Of a stretch of 5,679 nt of DNA, positions 1 to 5,430 are shown one piece after another. The stretch is from Pedosphaera sp. (GTDB lineage: Bacteria; Verrucomicrobiota; Verrucomicrobiae; Limisphaerales; Pedosphaeraceae), in the NCBI GenBank assembly GCA_028293265.1, contig JAQGPB010000444.1:1-5679 (forward strand), in the 5' to 3' direction. Position 1 is the first letter of the stretch; every line of letters begins with the position of its first letter. The notes under the pieces are model-generated. The model saw only the letters and a list, made by a program, of their open reading frames with translations, was not told the origin of the DNA and made no database searches. Both the position numbers and the translations under genes were made by a program.

Positions 1-1
1 C

Positions 2-82
2 CCGCTCACCATCCAGGCGAAACTGCAGGAATTGGAGTTGGCCCAGGCCATGAACGTGGACACGGACAAACCGAAAAACTGA
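2..82 (+). CDS. C-terminal end of an unidentified upstream protein (partial)
   Basis: An open frame enters from the left edge and ends at TGA (80-82), only 4 bp before the ATPase start codon. It gives 26 residues, beginning [18 protein letters not shown] and ending in DKPKN. The segment is Leu/Gln/Glu-rich and could be the end of an amphipathic helix or coiled coil followed by a charged tail. The close spacing suggests it is the preceding gene of the same operon, perhaps another part of the pilus or secretion machine, but nothing in these residues identifies a family. The frame is supported mainly by its tight junction with the next gene and the absence of internal stops. Confidence 0.55.
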   Translation, partial: PLTIQAKLQELELAQAMNVDTDKPKN

Positions 83-86
83 TTTT

Positions 87-1793
87 ATGTCTGACATCAT
101 ATCCAATCCATTGTTGGAGTTGGTCAAGGAAAAGGGGCTGATTGACGATTTGCAGTTTGACGAGGTGCAGGCCGAACTGGGCCGCAGCGCGAAGTCGGTC
201 ATCCAGATTTTGCAGGACTTTGGCATCCTGGACTTGGATTCGATCCTTCAGATGGTGGCCGATTATCTGGGGTCCGAAGTGGTTTCGTTGCGCAACGTGG
301 AATACACGCCTGATTTGTTGCAGACGATTCCGGGGAACACCGCCCGCATGTATCAATGCGTGCCGGTGCAGTTGAACGGGAGCAACCTGCAGGTCGCATT
401 CGTGGACCCGTTGAGCCCGGAAAGGGCAGGGGAGCTTGGCTTTGTCATCCGCAAGGATGTGCAGATGGTGGTGGCGGATCCCGTCGAGATCACCAAGGCC
501 ATTGAGAAATATTACGGCGCGGATACGGAGAGCGTTTCGGACATGCTCAAGGACCTCGGTTCTGACGCGGACCTGGCCGCGGAGGCGGACGCGGCTGCTT
601 CCAGCGGAAACGCGGCGATCCTCGTGGACGTCGCCAACGAGGTGCCGATCGTGCGCTTTGTGAATCTGGTTTTGTTCCAGGCGGTGCAGGACCGCGCGAG
701 CGACATTCATTTCGAGCCGTTCGAGGATGAATTCAAGATCCGCTACCGCGTGGACGGAGCGCTTTATGAAATGGCTCCGCCGCCCAAGCACCTGGCGCTG
801 CCGGTGGTTTCGCGCATCAAGGTCATGGCGAACCTGAACATTTCCGAGCGCCGTCTGCCGCAGGACGGACGCATCAGCCTGAACCTCGGCAACCGGAACA
901 TTGACTTGCGCGTGTCCACCTTGCCGACGCAGTTTGGCGAATCGGTCGTGTTGCGCGTGCTGGACCGTTCGGCCGTGAACTTGGAAATCGAGTCGCTCGG
1001 TTTTCCCAAGTACGTGAACGAATACGTGCTCGAAGTGATCCAGCGGCCCAACGGCATTTTCGTCGTCACCGGCCCCACCGGTTGCGGCAAGACCACCACG
1101 CTTTATTCCTGCCTGCGCCGCGTGAACACGATTGATTCCAAGCTGCTCACCGCCGAGGACCCGGTGGAGTATGACATCGAGGGCATCATGCAGGTGGCGA
1201 TCAATGACTCGGTCGGCATGACGTTCGGCAAGGCGTTGCGCTCCTTCCTGCGCCAGGACCCGGACATCATCATGGTGGGTGAAATGCGCGATTTGGAGAC
1301 GGCGCAGATTGCCATTCAAGCCTCGCTGACGGGTCACTTGGTCTTGAGCACCTTGCACACCAATGACGCTCCCGGCGCGGTCACCCGTCTGGTGGACATG
1401 GGCGTGGAACCGTTCCTGATTTCCTCCACGCTGATGGGCGTGCTCGGCCAGCGGCTGGTGCGGACGATTTGCAAAAAATGCCGCACTCCGTTTGAGCCGA
1501 CCGAGAACCAGCTCTCGCTGCTCAACCTTTCGCTGCATGATCTGGGTGACAAGGTGTTTTACTATGGCCGGGGCTGCTCCAATTGCAATGACACCGGTTA
1601 CAAAGGCCGCCGCGGCATTTATGAACTGCTCATCATGAGCGAAGCCATCCGCGGCCTGATCAACGAGCGCGCGCCCACCGTCGTGCTCCGCCAGAAGGCC
1701 ATCGAATTGGGAATGATTACCTTGCGTGAGGATGGCCTTCGTAATATATTCGACGGCGATACAACCATTGAAGAGGTCGTGAAATACACCTGA
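87..1793 (+). CDS. pilB: PilB/GspE-family type IV pilus or type II secretion assembly ATPase
   Basis: 568 residues, the full length usual for PilB/GspE. This cytoplasmic hexameric ATPase powers pilus or pseudopilus extension through the platform protein encoded next. Residues about 5-68 resemble an MshEN-like N-terminal domain, about 70-145 the T2SSE N-terminal domain (ending AIEKYYG), and 159-177 are an Ala/Asp-rich linker. The N2 domain shows SDIHFEP (205-211) and RYRVDG (219-224). Catalytic motifs are intact: Walker [10 protein letters not shown] (329-337, Lys335), Asp box AEDPVEY (356-362), Walker [13 protein letters not shown] (391-402, Glu399) and His box [11 protein letters not shown] (417-427). 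The zinc-binding cysteines are C462/C465 and C497/C500. Completeness of all motifs suggests an extension ATPase rather than PilT, which lacks the N1 domain and cysteines. The ATG at 87 has no clear Shine-Dalgarno site but gives the family-typical N-terminus. PilB versus GspE cannot be decided from the sequence alone. Confidence 0.96.
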   Translation: MSDIISNPLLELVKEKGLIDDLQFDEVQAELGRSAKSVIQILQDFGILDLDSILQMVADYLGSEVVSLRNVEYTPDLLQTIPGNTARMYQCVPVQLNGSNLQVAFVDPLSPERAGELGFVIRKDVQMVVADPVEITKAIEKYYGADTESVSDMLKDLGSDADLAAEADAAASSGNAAILVDVANEVPIVRFVNLVLFQAVQDRASDIHFEPFEDEFKIRYRVDGALYEMAPPPKHLALPVVSRIKVMANLNISERRLPQDGRISLNLGNRNIDLRVSTLPTQFGESVVLRVLDRSAVNLEIESLGFPKYVNEYVLEVIQRPNGIFVVTGPTGCGKTTTLYSCLRRVNTIDSKLLTAEDPVEYDIEGIMQVAINDSVGMTFGKALRSFLRQDPDIIMVGEMRDLETAQIAIQASLTGHLVLSTLHTNDAPGAVTRLVDMGVEPFLISSTLMGVLGQRLVRTICKKCRTPFEPTENQLSLLNLSLHDLGDKVFYYGRGCSNCNDTGYKGRRGIYELLIMSEAIRGLINERAPTVVLRQKAIELGMITLREDGLRNIFDGDTTIEEVVKYT

Positions 1794-1810
1794 TTCAATA
1801 TTTTTAGACT

Positions 1811-1814
1811 GGAG
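1811..1814 (+). promoter_or_regulatory. Ribosome binding site of the platform-protein gene
   Basis: GGAG lies 5 bases upstream of the ATG at 1820, inside the 26-bp gap after the ATPase stop codon. It is the clearest Shine-Dalgarno-like site in the window and supports this start; the other genes show weak or no such site. Confidence 0.6.
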
Positions 1815-1819
1815 TCGTT

Positions 1820-3142
1820 ATGCCTAAATACAGTTACGTCGCGATGGATCAGAAGGGGAAGGAAACCAAGGGCACACTTGAAGTCGCCAGCCAGAACGAG
1901 GCCATCACGCGCGTAAAGGAGATGGGCTTTTTCCCGACGAAGATTGTCGAGGTTGACAAGGAGAAGCCCGACAAAAAGGGAGGGGCCAAGGGCAACGCAC
2001 CCAAAACCGCCGGCAAAGCGGGCGGCAAAAAGAAGAAGGGGATGGAGATTCAGATCAAGATCCCCGGCCTCAGCGGACGCGTCAAATCCAAGGTACTCAC
2101 CACTTTTACCCGGCAGTTGGCCACGCTCGTGGACGCCGGCCTGCCGCTTTTGCGCGGCCTGCGCGTGTTGGAAAAGCAGGAGAAGAACGTCACCCTCCGC
2201 AACATCATCGGCGAACTGGCGGTTTCCATCGAAGGCGGCAGCACTTTCTCCGAGGGCCTCGCGCAGCATCCCAAGGTTTTCAACCGCCTCTTCGTAAACA
2301 TGGTCAAGGCCGGCGAACTGGGCGGCGTGCTGGAAGTCGTGCTCAACCGGCTTTCGGAATTCATGGAAAAGGCCCAGAAAATCAAGGGCAAGGTCATCGC
2401 CGCCATGTTTTATCCCGTCGCGGTGCTGGTCGTGGCCGTGGTCATCATGGCCGTGCTGATGGTCTATGTCATTCCGCAGTTTGAACAGGTCTTTTCCGGC
2501 ATGATGGACGGCGCGCAACTCCCCGCGTTCACCCGCTTCGTGCTCGGTTGTTCCCGCATGGTCAAGGACCATTTCCTTTGGACCGTGGCTGGCATCATAG
2601 TTTTTGTCGTTATTTTCATGATGGTGGTTCGCACCAAGCTGGGACGGCGCATTTTTGACCGCATCAAATTGAAGATGCCCGTGTTCGGGCCGGTCATCAG
2701 CAAGGTGGCCATCTCCCGGTTCACCCGCACGTTGGGCACGCTGGTCAGCAGCGGCGTTCCCATTCTCCAGGCGCTGACCATCGTCAAGGAAACCTCCGGC
2801 AATGTCATTGTCGGCGCGGCGGTTTCCGCGGTTCACGACAGCGTCAAGGAAGGCGAAACCATCACCGCGCCGCTTGAAGCTTCCAACGTTTGTCCCCCGA
2901 TGGTCATCAGCATGGTGGACGTCGGCGAACAAACCGGCGCGCTGCCTGAAATGTTGCTGAAAATTGCGGACAACTACGATGAAGAGGTGGACAACGCCGT
3001 CGCCGCCATGACCTCGTTGCTGGAACCGATCATGATTGTTTTCCTGGCTGTGGTCGTCGGCAGCATCGTCATCGCGATGTTTTTGCCCCTGATCGCCCTG
3101 ATGAACGGCATTGATGCCACTGGTCCCAAAGAGAAAGAATAA
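1820..3142 (+). CDS. pilC: PilC/GspF-family inner-membrane platform protein
   Basis: 440 residues, slightly longer than the roughly 400 usual for PilC/GspF. This polytopic inner-membrane protein couples the ATPase to (pseudo)pilin polymerisation. The N-terminus (YSYVAMDQKGKETKGTL, then MGFFPTKI near 35-42) is the typical start of the family. Two T2SSF domains follow: the first opens at FTRQLATLVDAGLPLLRGL (from residue 96), the second at FTRTLGTLVSSGVPILQAL (from residue 301), the internal duplication characteristic of the family. Membrane segments are visible at about 200-218, 252-270 and 404-425. Each domain has the conserved glycine-rich turn, KAGELGG in the first and VGEQTGALP in the second. 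An unusual Lys/Gly/Ala-rich linker fills residues 46-74, between the short N-terminal region and the first helical domain. The gene follows the ATPase by 26 bp and is probably cotranscribed with it. Confidence 0.95.
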   Translation: MPKYSYVAMDQKGKETKGTLEVASQNEAITRVKEMGFFPTKIVEVDKEKPDKKGGAKGNAPKTAGKAGGKKKKGMEIQIKIPGLSGRVKSKVLTTFTRQLATLVDAGLPLLRGLRVLEKQEKNVTLRNIIGELAVSIEGGSTFSEGLAQHPKVFNRLFVNMVKAGELGGVLEVVLNRLSEFMEKAQKIKGKVIAAMFYPVAVLVVAVVIMAVLMVYVIPQFEQVFSGMMDGAQLPAFTRFVLGCSRMVKDHFLWTVAGIIVFVVIFMMVVRTKLGRRIFDRIKLKMPVFGPVISKVAISRFTRTLGTLVSSGVPILQALTIVKETSGNVIVGAAVSAVHDSVKEGETITAPLEASNVCPPMVISMVDVGEQTGALPEMLLKIADNYDEEVDNAVAAMTSLLEPIMIVFLAVVVGSIVIAMFLPLIALMNGIDATGPKEKE

Positions 3143-3422
3143 CCGGGCTGGCAACCGGCAATTTGGTTGGAAACACCGAAAATGAATTGGTGCGGGGGCG
3201 AGCACTTTTTGCCGGGATAAGCGGGCGAATGTGGGCGCAGGCGGGCTTAAGCGTTGGTTGGCCTGTTTTTTAAGGGCTTTTCATCCTTTTGCCCTTCGAC
3301 TTCCGCCCTTCAACCCCCGAACTGCCCTGTCAAAGAACCGGCCTCCCACTACACGCTCGAACAGTAGCACAGTTTTTTACTTATGCAAGAGGTTCAACAG
3401 GATGGTAATGTCCTAATTTGAA

Positions 3423-3561
3423 TGGGTAGCACAGGCTACCAGCCGACCGGAACGAATGAGGCGCTGGTTGGGCAATCAAACACTCGCTTGCAAACCGGAA
3501 CTCCCTCCCCTTCCGCCGGGCTGGTAGCCCGGCGGCACGGGCAGGTTGCCCGTGCCACCCA
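3423..3561. repeat. REP-doublet (REPIN/BIME-like) palindromic element
   Basis: The left end (3423-3444) and the reverse complement of the right end (3540-3561) match at 18 of 22 positions, so two related palindromic units face each other about 95 bp apart. The left unit contains GGTAGC/GCTACC (3425-3430 with 3435-3440, 4-base loop). The right side has two perfect 10-bp hairpins, each with a GGT loop: CCGCCGGGCT with AGCCCGGCGG (3513-3522 and 3526-3535), and GGCACGGGCA with TGCCCGTGCC (3534-3543 and 3547-3556). The hairpins share two bases, so both cannot form fully at once. The architecture fits mobile REP doublets, which in many bacteria are dispersed by RAYT transposases; no such transposase is in the window. 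A transcription-terminating role is possible but no U-tract follows. Confidence 0.75.
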
Positions 3562-3658
3562 AACTGAGACACTGCCAGAATTTCCTTTCACTGGCCGTTT
3601 CAATTGGTATCGTCCAAGCTCTGAATGCGCTTTTTTTGAAAAAATGTTGATTTTTCAT

Positions 3659-3687
3659 TTGACAAGCCAATCCGCGCCATGTAAATA
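3659..3687 (+). promoter_or_regulatory. Probable promoter of the toxin-antitoxin module
   Basis: A perfect TTGACA -35 box (3659-3664) is followed at 17 bp by TAAATA (3682-3687), a modest -10 box matching the consensus at three positions. It lies in the most AT-rich part of the gap, 47 bases upstream of the toxin ATG, and its -10 box lies within a palindrome, as expected for a repressible promoter. The -35 and spacing are good; the -10 is weak. Confidence 0.5.
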
Positions 3688-3721
3688 CATTGTAATTACA
3701 TTGTGTGGGCGTTTTAAACGC
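3679..3721. promoter_or_regulatory. Palindrome cluster, candidate operator of the toxin-antitoxin module
   Basis: Three palindromes lie in a row: ATGTA-AA-TACAT (3679-3690), TGTAATTACA (3691-3700) and GCGTTT-T-AAACGC (3709-3721). The first two abut with centres 11 bp apart, one helical turn, and the octamer TACATTGT is directly repeated at 3686-3693 and 3697-3704 with the same 11-bp period. Ribbon-helix-helix antitoxins of the CopG class typically repress their own promoter by cooperative binding to such phased sites; the downstream CopG-like antitoxin is the obvious candidate ligand. The first palindrome covers the proposed -10 box. The role is inferred, the symmetry is directly visible. Confidence 0.55.
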
Positions 3722-3733
3722 AATTAACTTCAT

Positions 3734-4021
3734 ATGGAGTTTGATTGGAATAACCCGCCCTTCAATTTGGACAGTTCTTTGACGCGACAAGAGATTGAGG
3801 AATCGTTTGAAGATCCTTTTGCGGTGCGATTGTTGCCGGACACACCCCGGTTTGCGGTTCAGGCCCGGTTTTTCAACCTGGGCATGTCCGCCGACGGGAC
3901 CGGAATATTCAGTGTTTATCGGACGAACGGGAAGCAGGTGCGGATCATCCACGCCCGTTCCATGGAACCTGAAGAGCGCTTTTTTTACCAGCGCAAACTG
4001 GATCGGACGCTGGCGCAATAA
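3734..4021 (+). CDS. BrnT-like toxin of a type II toxin-antitoxin module (atypical)
   Basis: 95 residues, the size of BrnT ribonuclease toxins, which cleave RNA and slow translation and growth. Family-like features are the N-terminal FDW (3-5), EESFEDPFAVRLLPD (22-36) resembling the BrnT F-x-DP segment, FFNLGMSADG (46-55) as the central strand and turn, VYRTNGKQVRIIHAR (61-75) with the hallmark R-I-I-x-A-R signature, and a C-terminal EERFFYQRKL helix (80-89). The Lys-His-Gly motif that normally follows the N-terminal EWD-like segment is missing; residues 6-19 read NNPPFNLDSSLTRQ instead. It could therefore be a divergent or catalytically weakened member. A CopG-type antitoxin gene lies downstream, separated by 110 bp rather than the usual few bases or overlap. 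The ATG at 3734 is the first in frame after the promoter; no clear Shine-Dalgarno site precedes it. Confidence 0.7.
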   Translation: MEFDWNNPPFNLDSSLTRQEIEESFEDPFAVRLLPDTPRFAVQARFFNLGMSADGTGIFSVYRTNGKQVRIIHARSMEPEERFFYQRKLDRTLAQ

Positions 4022-4108
4022 AAGGAATGCGTAAGTCATGAAAGAACGGTTTCAATTTCAAGCTGCGGACGGGTGCGGGGTCGGCGTTGGTCGAAGGGGT
4101 CGAGCCGG

Positions 4109-4128
4109 TGGCTTGACGCCAAAAGCCA
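4109..4128 (+). other. Small hairpin just upstream of the antitoxin start
   Basis: TGGCTT (4109-4114) pairs with AAGCCA (4123-4128) around an 8-base loop, ending 3 bases before the antitoxin ATG. It occupies the place of a ribosome binding site, and no purine-rich Shine-Dalgarno motif is visible there. It could tune antitoxin translation or be chance; a 6-bp stem is weak evidence. It lies in the unexplained 110-bp gap (4022-4131), where no further gene is supported. Confidence 0.3.
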
Positions 4129-4131
4129 GTT

Positions 4132-4407
4132 ATGAATTCATTCGTCAGTTGGGAAGAAGTGCCCATCTTCGAGAGCGAGGTGGCCGAGGCCGATTATTGG
4201 GCCGAATACCGGCCGGACCTGCGCCTGATGGAATCCGCCGTGGCGGTGAGCAGCGAATCTTCCGAATCGGTGACCATCACCCTGCGCATAGACCCGCGGA
4301 TGCTCGCGCGCATCAAGCGCCTGGCCCGCTCGCGCTACCTGAATTACCAAAGCATGATCAAACAATGGCTGAGCGAGCGCATGGAACAGGAATTGCGCGA
4401 ACGATGA
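4132..4407 (+). CDS. CopG-family ribbon-helix-helix antitoxin, partner of the BrnT-like toxin
   Basis: 91 residues. The C-terminal half is a ribbon-helix-helix DNA-binding domain: strand VTITLRI (47-53), helix PRMLARIKRLARS (55-67), turn YLNYQ (69-73) and helix SMIKQWLSERMEQELRER (74-91). The pattern with YQSMIKQWLxERxE is characteristic of CopG antitoxins paired with BrnT-like toxins. The N-terminal PIFESEVAEADYW (11-23) matches the acidic F-x-SE-x-EA-x-(F/Y)W segment of that family, followed by a variable Ser/Glu-rich linker (34-46). It would neutralise the toxin and repress the shared promoter, dimerising through the beta strands. An in-frame stop at 4114-4116 leaves ATG 4132 as the practical start; the ATG at 4038 is in another frame. 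The pseudopilin gene starts 10 bases after its stop, so readthrough cotranscription is likely. Confidence 0.85.
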   Translation: MNSFVSWEEVPIFESEVAEADYWAEYRPDLRLMESAVAVSSESSESVTITLRIDPRMLARIKRLARSRYLNYQSMIKQWLSERMEQELRER

Positions 4408-4417
4408 CCTCAAACTC

Positions 4418-5155
4418 ATGAACAAAATTTCTTCAATCCGCACTCCGCATTCCAAAGTTCGCGATTCAGAACTCCGCACTCCGCACTCCGCACTCCGCAC
4501 TGGTTTCACCCTCGTCGAACTGCTTGTGGTCATTGCCATCATCGGGTTGCTGGCGGGATTGATCGCGGGCCTGGCGGGGACTGCGACCTCGAAAATGCGC
4601 CAGTCGCGGGTGGAAGCCGAGCGGGACGCGCTCATCACCGCCATCGGCCGCTACCAAAAGAACAAGGGCTTTTATCCGCCGGACAACACCAATGATACGG
4701 TCCAAACTCCCTTGTTCTATGAACTGACTGGTACCACAGTCATTTTCTCGTCGGGAAATCCGCCCGCACCTGATACTTTTCAATCACCGATCAGCCAAGA
4801 ATCATTTAAAGTGCAAAATATGCTGTCTGATTTTGGGATTGGCGGTTTTATCAATTCCTCCTCAGATCCCACCGCAGTTTTCAACTTTTATGATTCTTTG
4901 AAAACCACGCAGCATGAGATAATAATAACCAACGGCCTCACTTTCACCGTCCTGGGCGTGCAGGTCGCCGGGCCGCTCGAAATGCAGCCGGCGCCCGGCA
5001 AGGGTGGCAATTACCTGATCAACCCCTGGCATTACAACTCGTCTCATCCCACGAACAATGTTGATTCGTATGATCTGTGGATGGATGTGAAGTATTCCGG
5101 CAAGACGAACCGGATCAGCAATTGGACCAAGAACCCGGTGCCGGTGAGCTACTGA
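4418..5155 (+). CDS. Type II secretion / type IV pseudopilin, GspG-like
   Basis: 245 residues. A 29-residue leader rich in Arg, Ser, Thr, Pro and His ends in Gly29, followed by FTLVE, so prepilin peptidase would cut between G29 and F30 and methylate F30; Glu34 is the conserved +5 glutamate. The hydrophobic helix FTLVELLVVIAIIGLLAGL runs on from F30. GRYQKNKGFYPPD (77-89) resembles the GspG region after the helix, and NPWHYN (202-207) with SYDLW (217-221) resembles the GspG C-terminal region. It is longer than classical GspG (about 140 residues) because of a middle insertion around residues 105-170. That segment is encoded by AT-richer DNA: by hand count GC falls from about 70% at 4561-4620 to 35-42% at 4801-4920. 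ATG 4418 aligns with the start of the second prepilin gene. No Shine-Dalgarno site is evident; the gene lies 10 bp after the antitoxin gene. Confidence 0.9.
   Translation: MNKISSIRTPHSKVRDSELRTPHSALRTGFTLVELLVVIAIIGLLAGLIAGLAGTATSKMRQSRVEAERDALITAIGRYQKNKGFYPPDNTNDTVQTPLFYELTGTTVIFSSGNPPAPDTFQSPISQESFKVQNMLSDFGIGGFINSSSDPTAVFNFYDSLKTTQHEIIITNGLTFTVLGVQVAGPLEMQPAPGKGGNYLINPWHYNSSHPTNNVDSYDLWMDVKYSGKTNRISNWTKNPVPVSY
4471..4501. repeat. Heptanucleotide tandem repeat in the prepilin leader
   Basis: ACTCCGC occurs four times without mismatch (4471-4498), followed by ACT. Two related units, AATCCGC and ACTCCGC, lie upstream at 4435-4448, still inside the leader. Because 7 is not a multiple of 3, the units are read in successive frames, giving the peptide LRTPHSALRT. 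Only changes by three units keep the frame. Loss of one unit would bring TGA at 4560-4562 into frame, and gain of one unit would bring TGA at 4693-4695 into frame. Confidence 0.9.
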
Positions 5156-5284
5156 ACCATGCGTTTCAACCCCAGCGAACGATTATGATGCTGCCAATCA
5201 AATCATCTCCCAAGCCGGCCCGGTCGTTGCGCGTGGATTGGTCTGACCGCGCTTGGACGCCGCGCATCTCGGCTTTCATCGGCA

Positions 5285-5369
5285 GGTGCGCGGGCTTCAG
5301 TCCGCTTAAACGGACGACTTCTTTGACGCCGAACCATTTCAATTATGCGAGTACTGAAGTCCGCGCGCC
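5285..5369. repeat. Inverted-repeat (REP-like) element between the pseudopilin genes
   Basis: The 19-base left arm (5285-5303) matches the reverse complement of the right arm (5351-5369) at 16 of 19 positions. An inner hairpin GTCCG/CGGAC (5300-5304 and 5311-5315) has a CTTAAA loop. The design, two facing GC-rich arms plus an inner hairpin, is similar to the 3423-3561 element, although the sequence differs. The 275-bp spacer around it (5156-5430) shows no other gene. A reading frame open from ATG 5185 runs through the element into the second pseudopilin gene, but its translation resembles nothing recognisable. Confidence 0.6.
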
Positions 5370-5430
5370 TTATTGCAGAAACGTTCCTAACAATTTTTTC
5401 GCTCCATCCATGAAATTCAAAACCAAATCC

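Larger units (their letters stand above)
3143..3733 (+). other. Intergenic region between platform-protein gene and toxin gene
   Basis: About 590 bp without a credible gene. Small open frames here (for example 3231-3416 and 3422-3727) have low-complexity or hairpin-derived translations and no recognisable domain. The region holds the REP-doublet-like element at 3423-3561 and the promoter/palindrome cluster at 3659-3721. A weak terminator candidate for the upstream operon is the inverted pair AAGGGC (3272-3277) and GCCCTT (3291-3296), with a T-rich 13-base loop but no U-tract after it, so it is not convincing. The remainder, 3143-3420, shows nothing else I can support. Confidence 0.7.

Noticed and set aside
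6..1538. Long minus-strand open frame (510 codons) opposite the ATPase gene
   Set aside because: Its translation is rich in His, Arg and Gln with no domain, and it mirrors the codon pattern of the intact ATPase on the + strand, so it is an antisense shadow.
1619..3205. Long minus-strand open frame (528 codons) opposite the platform-protein gene
   Set aside because: His/Asp-rich translation without motifs, antisense to a well-supported gene with typical membrane segments.
3272..3296. AAGGGC/GCCCTT pair as an intrinsic terminator for the pilus operon
   Set aside because: Stem of only 6 bp, large loop and no T-run directly after the right arm; kept only as a weak remark.
3231..3416. Open frame of 61 codons in the post-operon gap
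   Set aside because: Low-complexity Pro/Arg/Ser-rich product, no ribosome binding site and no recognisable motif.
3422..3727. Open frame of 101 codons through the REP-like element
   Set aside because: The peptide is simply the translated hairpins and the promoter region; no family resemblance, and it overlaps the operator cluster.
4038..4421. Alternative frame of 127 codons covering the antitoxin gene
   Set aside because: Arg/Gly-rich translation with no domain, while the frame from 4132 encodes a clear ribbon-helix-helix antitoxin.
4471..4501. Repeat array as a possible CRISPR remnant
   Set aside because: Units are 7 bp, contiguous and without spacers, and they lie inside a coding leader.
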